A stretch of DNA of 7,159 nucleotides from Alphaproteobacteria bacterium (GTDB lineage: Bacteria > Pseudomonadota > Alphaproteobacteria > Puniceispirillales > Puniceispirillaceae), in NCBI GenBank assembly GCA_011525265.1, contig WTHV01000071.1:1-7159 (forward strand), read 5' to 3'. Of the stretch, positions 5,682-7,159 are shown piece after piece. Each line of letters opens with the position of its first letter. Positions within the stretch are counted from its first letter, which is position 1. Both the position numbers and the translations under genes were made by a program. Below the pieces are notes generated by a model. That model worked only from the letters and a program-made list of their open reading frames with translations, made no database searches and was not told where the DNA came from.

Positions 5682-6956
5682 ATGTCAGCTATTCTCGATA
5701 TTCATGCCCGTCAAATTCTTGATTCACGGGGCAACCCAACAGTTGAGGTTGATGTGGTGCTTGAAGATGGTGCGGTTGGTCGTGCCGCAGTACCATCTGG
5801 CGCCTCAACAGGTGCTTATGAGGCGGTAGAACGCCGTGATGGTGATAAGGCTGTTTATAATGGCAAAGGTGTCAAAGATGCCGTTGATGCTGTTAATCAA
5901 GAGATTTTTGACGCGCTTTCAGGTGCAGATGCGCTTGATCAAGAAGGCCTTGATCGTGACCTGATTGCTCTTGATGGGACAGAAAATAAAGGGCGCCTTG
6001 GTGCCAATGCTATTCTTGGCGTCAGCTTGGCAACAGCAAGAGCCGCCGCTGATTCAGTTCAGATGCCGCTATGGCGCTATCTTGGTGGGATCAATGCGCA
6101 TCAATTGCCAGTGCCAATGATGAATATCCTCAATGGCGGTGCGCACGCGGATAATGCGTTGGATATCCAAGAGTTTATGATCATGCCTGTGGGAGCTGAA
6201 ACCTTCTCTGACGGGCTTCGTATGGGCACAGAAATCTTTCATCAGCTAAAGAGCTTGCTGTCAGATGCCGGTCTTTCAACAGCTGTTGGTGATGAGGGTG
6301 GCTTTGCCCCTGCCATGGGAAGCATGGACGATGCTCTGTCATATGTCGCACGTGCGGTTGAGGCAAAAGGCTATCATCTTGGTGATGATGTTGTCATCGC
6401 GCTAGATGCTGCGGCGACAGAATTCTATAAGGATGGTAAATATCACCTAGATGGCGATGGCCGTGTCCTTACGTCAGATGAAATGCAGGGCGTCTGGGCT
6501 GATTTGTGCAAAAATTATCCGATTAAATCGATTGAAGACCCGCTTGATGAAGATGATTGGGCTGGCTTTAGCGCGCTAACAGGCAAGGTTGGGGAGTCTG
6601 TACAAATTGTTGGTGATGATCTCTATGTCACTAACCCAAGCAGGCTTGCGCGTGGTATTGAAGAGGCGGCAGGTAATGCGATTTTGATTAAAGTTAATCA
6701 AATTGGCACATTAACCGAAACCATGCAGGCGATTACAATGGCGCAAAAAGCTGGTTTTGGCGTTATTATCTCACACCGCTCTGGTGAGACAGAAGATAGC
6801 TTCATTGCCGATTTGGCTGTGGCAACCAATGCAGGTCAAATCAAAACAGGGGCCTTATCTCGCTCTGATAGATTGGCAAAATACAACCAACTCTTGCGTA
6901 TTGAAGAAGAGCTTGGGTTGAATGCGGCCTATGGTGGGGCATCTATTTTACGCTAA
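5682..6956 (+). CDS. eno: Enolase (phosphopyruvate hydratase)
   Basis: Enolase dehydrates 2-phosphoglycerate to PEP in glycolysis. The 424-residue product is complete and close to the usual bacterial length. It starts MSAILDIHARQILDSRGNP like relatives. The mobile active-site loop SGAST (39-43) and GAHADN (153-158) are present, with Glu164 in DIQEFM and the acid Glu205 in GDEGG. The Mg ligands are Asp242, Glu285 (SIEDP) and Asp312 (VGDDL). The catalytic base is Lys337 within the signature LIKVNQIGTLTET (335-347), followed by SHRSGETED (364-372) and Lys388. Start 5682 is chosen over GTG 5676 because of AAGGAG spacing. It follows kdsA by 75 nt. Its product PEP is a KdsA substrate. Confidence 0.98.
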   Translation: MSAILDIHARQILDSRGNPTVEVDVVLEDGAVGRAAVPSGASTGAYEAVERRDGDKAVYNGKGVKDAVDAVNQEIFDALSGADALDQEGLDRDLIALDGTENKGRLGANAILGVSLATARAAADSVQMPLWRYLGGINAHQLPVPMMNILNGGAHADNALDIQEFMIMPVGAETFSDGLRMGTEIFHQLKSLLSDAGLSTAVGDEGGFAPAMGSMDDALSYVARAVEAKGYHLGDDVVIALDAAATEFYKDGKYHLDGDGRVLTSDEMQGVWADLCKNYPIKSIEDPLDEDDWAGFSALTGKVGESVQIVGDDLYVTNPSRLARGIEEAAGNAILIKVNQIGTLTETMQAITMAQKAGFGVIISHRSGETEDSFIADLAVATNAGQIKTGALSRSDRLAKYNQLLRIEEELGLNAAYGGASILR

Positions 6957-6990
6957 TCTGCGCAGAAAATAATTAAAAATTGATGAAAAT

Positions 6991-7031
6991 AGGCGATTCG
7001 TGCGTTATATGCTTGACGCGGCGAATCGCCT
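6991..7031 (+). terminator. Long stem-loop downstream of eno, possible terminator
   Basis: AGGCGATTCG (6991-7000) and CGAATCGCCT (7022-7031) are perfect 10-bp inverted copies. An inner GCGT (7002-7005) pairs with ACGC (7016-7019), extending the structure with a G-U pair and one bulged G. Only three T follow the stem (7031-7033), so it is a weak intrinsic terminator by the usual rule. Its place 34 nt after the eno stop, and the strong stem, argue for a role in 3'-end formation or mRNA protection. Confidence 0.5.
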
Positions 7032-7041
7032 TTGATTCAAT
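7013..7041 (+). promoter_or_regulatory. Predicted promoter for the gene after eno
   Basis: TTGACG (7013-7018) is followed after 17 nt by TTCAAT (7036-7041), with transcription expected near 7048. The -35 matches consensus at 5 of 6 positions and the -10 at 4 of 6. The -35 and spacer lie in the 3' half of the stem-loop after eno, so termination and initiation may share this DNA. Confidence 0.4.
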
Positions 7042-7069
7042 AGGGGTGAGATCAACCAATAACTGAAAA

Positions 7070-7114
7070 AATACCGGTGACAATAATACCGGTGACAAAA
7101 ATATAGGTGATATG
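7070..7114 (+). repeat. Three tandem 15-bp repeats carrying Shine-Dalgarno-like GGTGA
   Basis: Copies start at 7070, 7085 and 7100. The first two, AATACCGGTGACAAT and AATACCGGTGACAAA, differ only at the last base. The third, AATATAGGTGATATG, is diverged and ends in a start codon. Each contains GGTGA, so the last copy supplies the probable ribosome site of the next gene. The repeats continue in frame with that gene, but an in-frame TGA at 7064-7066 and the lack of a start codon argue against their being coding. Confidence 0.75.
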
Positions 7115-7159
7115 ATGGCGTCGACTTTTCGAAAAGGGGTAACAATCTCATCTGTTTGT
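7115..7159 (+). CDS. Start of an unidentified gene, cut by the window edge
   Basis: ATG 7115 opens a frame of 15 codons to the edge (MASTFRKGVTISSVC). AGGTGA at 7105-7110 lies 4 nt upstream. The adjacent in-frame ATG at 7112 is only 1 nt from that site and is less likely. A promoter candidate about 70 nt upstream and the third tandem repeat precede it. The slot after eno in many alphaproteobacteria holds ftsB, a small cell-division protein with a short basic N-terminus followed by a membrane helix. What is visible fits that layout but does not identify it. Confidence 0.45.
   Translation, partial: MASTFRKGVTISSVC

Noticed and set aside
6983..7066. Short frame from ATG 6983 across the stem-loop after eno
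   Set aside because: No ribosome site precedes it, it spans the inverted repeat and promoter candidate, and its translation resembles nothing known.
7077..7106. Mini-ORF starting at GTG within the first tandem repeat
   Set aside because: It has only nine codons and no clear ribosome site of its own, so the GTG is better explained as part of the repeated GGTGA motif.
7070..7114. CRISPR-like array
   Set aside because: The units are directly adjacent 15-bp repeats with no spacers, and no cas genes are present.
1..7159. Mobile element, prophage, defence system or horizontally acquired island
   Set aside because: Every identifiable gene is core housekeeping in a common order. I saw no transposase, integrase, target-site duplication, tRNA or abrupt change in base or codon use.

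Overview
The window reads as ordinary chromosomal housekeeping DNA from a Gram-negative bacterium, most likely an alphaproteobacterium with moderate rather than high GC. The lineage is an inference. It rests on the gene order (ppiD divergent from tpiA-secG-pyrG-kdsA-eno), the alphaproteobacterial look of the PpiD and CTP synthase sequences, and KDO synthesis, which implies lipopolysaccharide. A marine SAR116-like lineage would fit the base composition, but nothing here proves it.

Layout. Bases 1-1596 on the minus strand hold the first 532 codons of a PpiD/SurA-type periplasmic folding factor; its 3' end lies beyond base 1. A divergent intergenic region (1597-1788) carries a good sigma-70-like promoter for ppiD. 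The plus strand then holds tpiA (1789-2559), secG (2667-2990), pyrG (3045-4679), kdsA (4776-5606) and eno (5682-6956). The gaps between these genes are 54 to 107 nt and contain several hairpins and weak promoter-like sequences. After eno come a long inverted repeat, a promoter candidate and three tandem 15-bp repeats, leading into the first 15 codons of another gene that runs off the right edge. In alphaproteobacteria this slot is often ftsB, but too little is visible to say so here.

Function. The genes link central carbon metabolism to envelope building. TpiA and Eno are glycolytic, and Eno makes phosphoenolpyruvate (PEP). KdsA condenses PEP with arabinose 5-phosphate toward KDO. PyrG makes CTP, which KdsB (not in this window) uses to activate KDO. 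SecG serves the Sec translocon, and PpiD helps fold proteins leaving it.

Starts. Two starts should be set inside the longest open frames: pyrG at GTG 3045 and eno at ATG 5682. Both are supported by Shine-Dalgarno spacing and by family N-termini.

Novelty. I find no undescribed multi-gene system, mobile element, CRISPR array, or tRNA or rRNA gene. The sequences most worth a second look are non-coding: the repeat and stem-loop region after eno, and an 18-codon ORF that overlaps the pyrG start.
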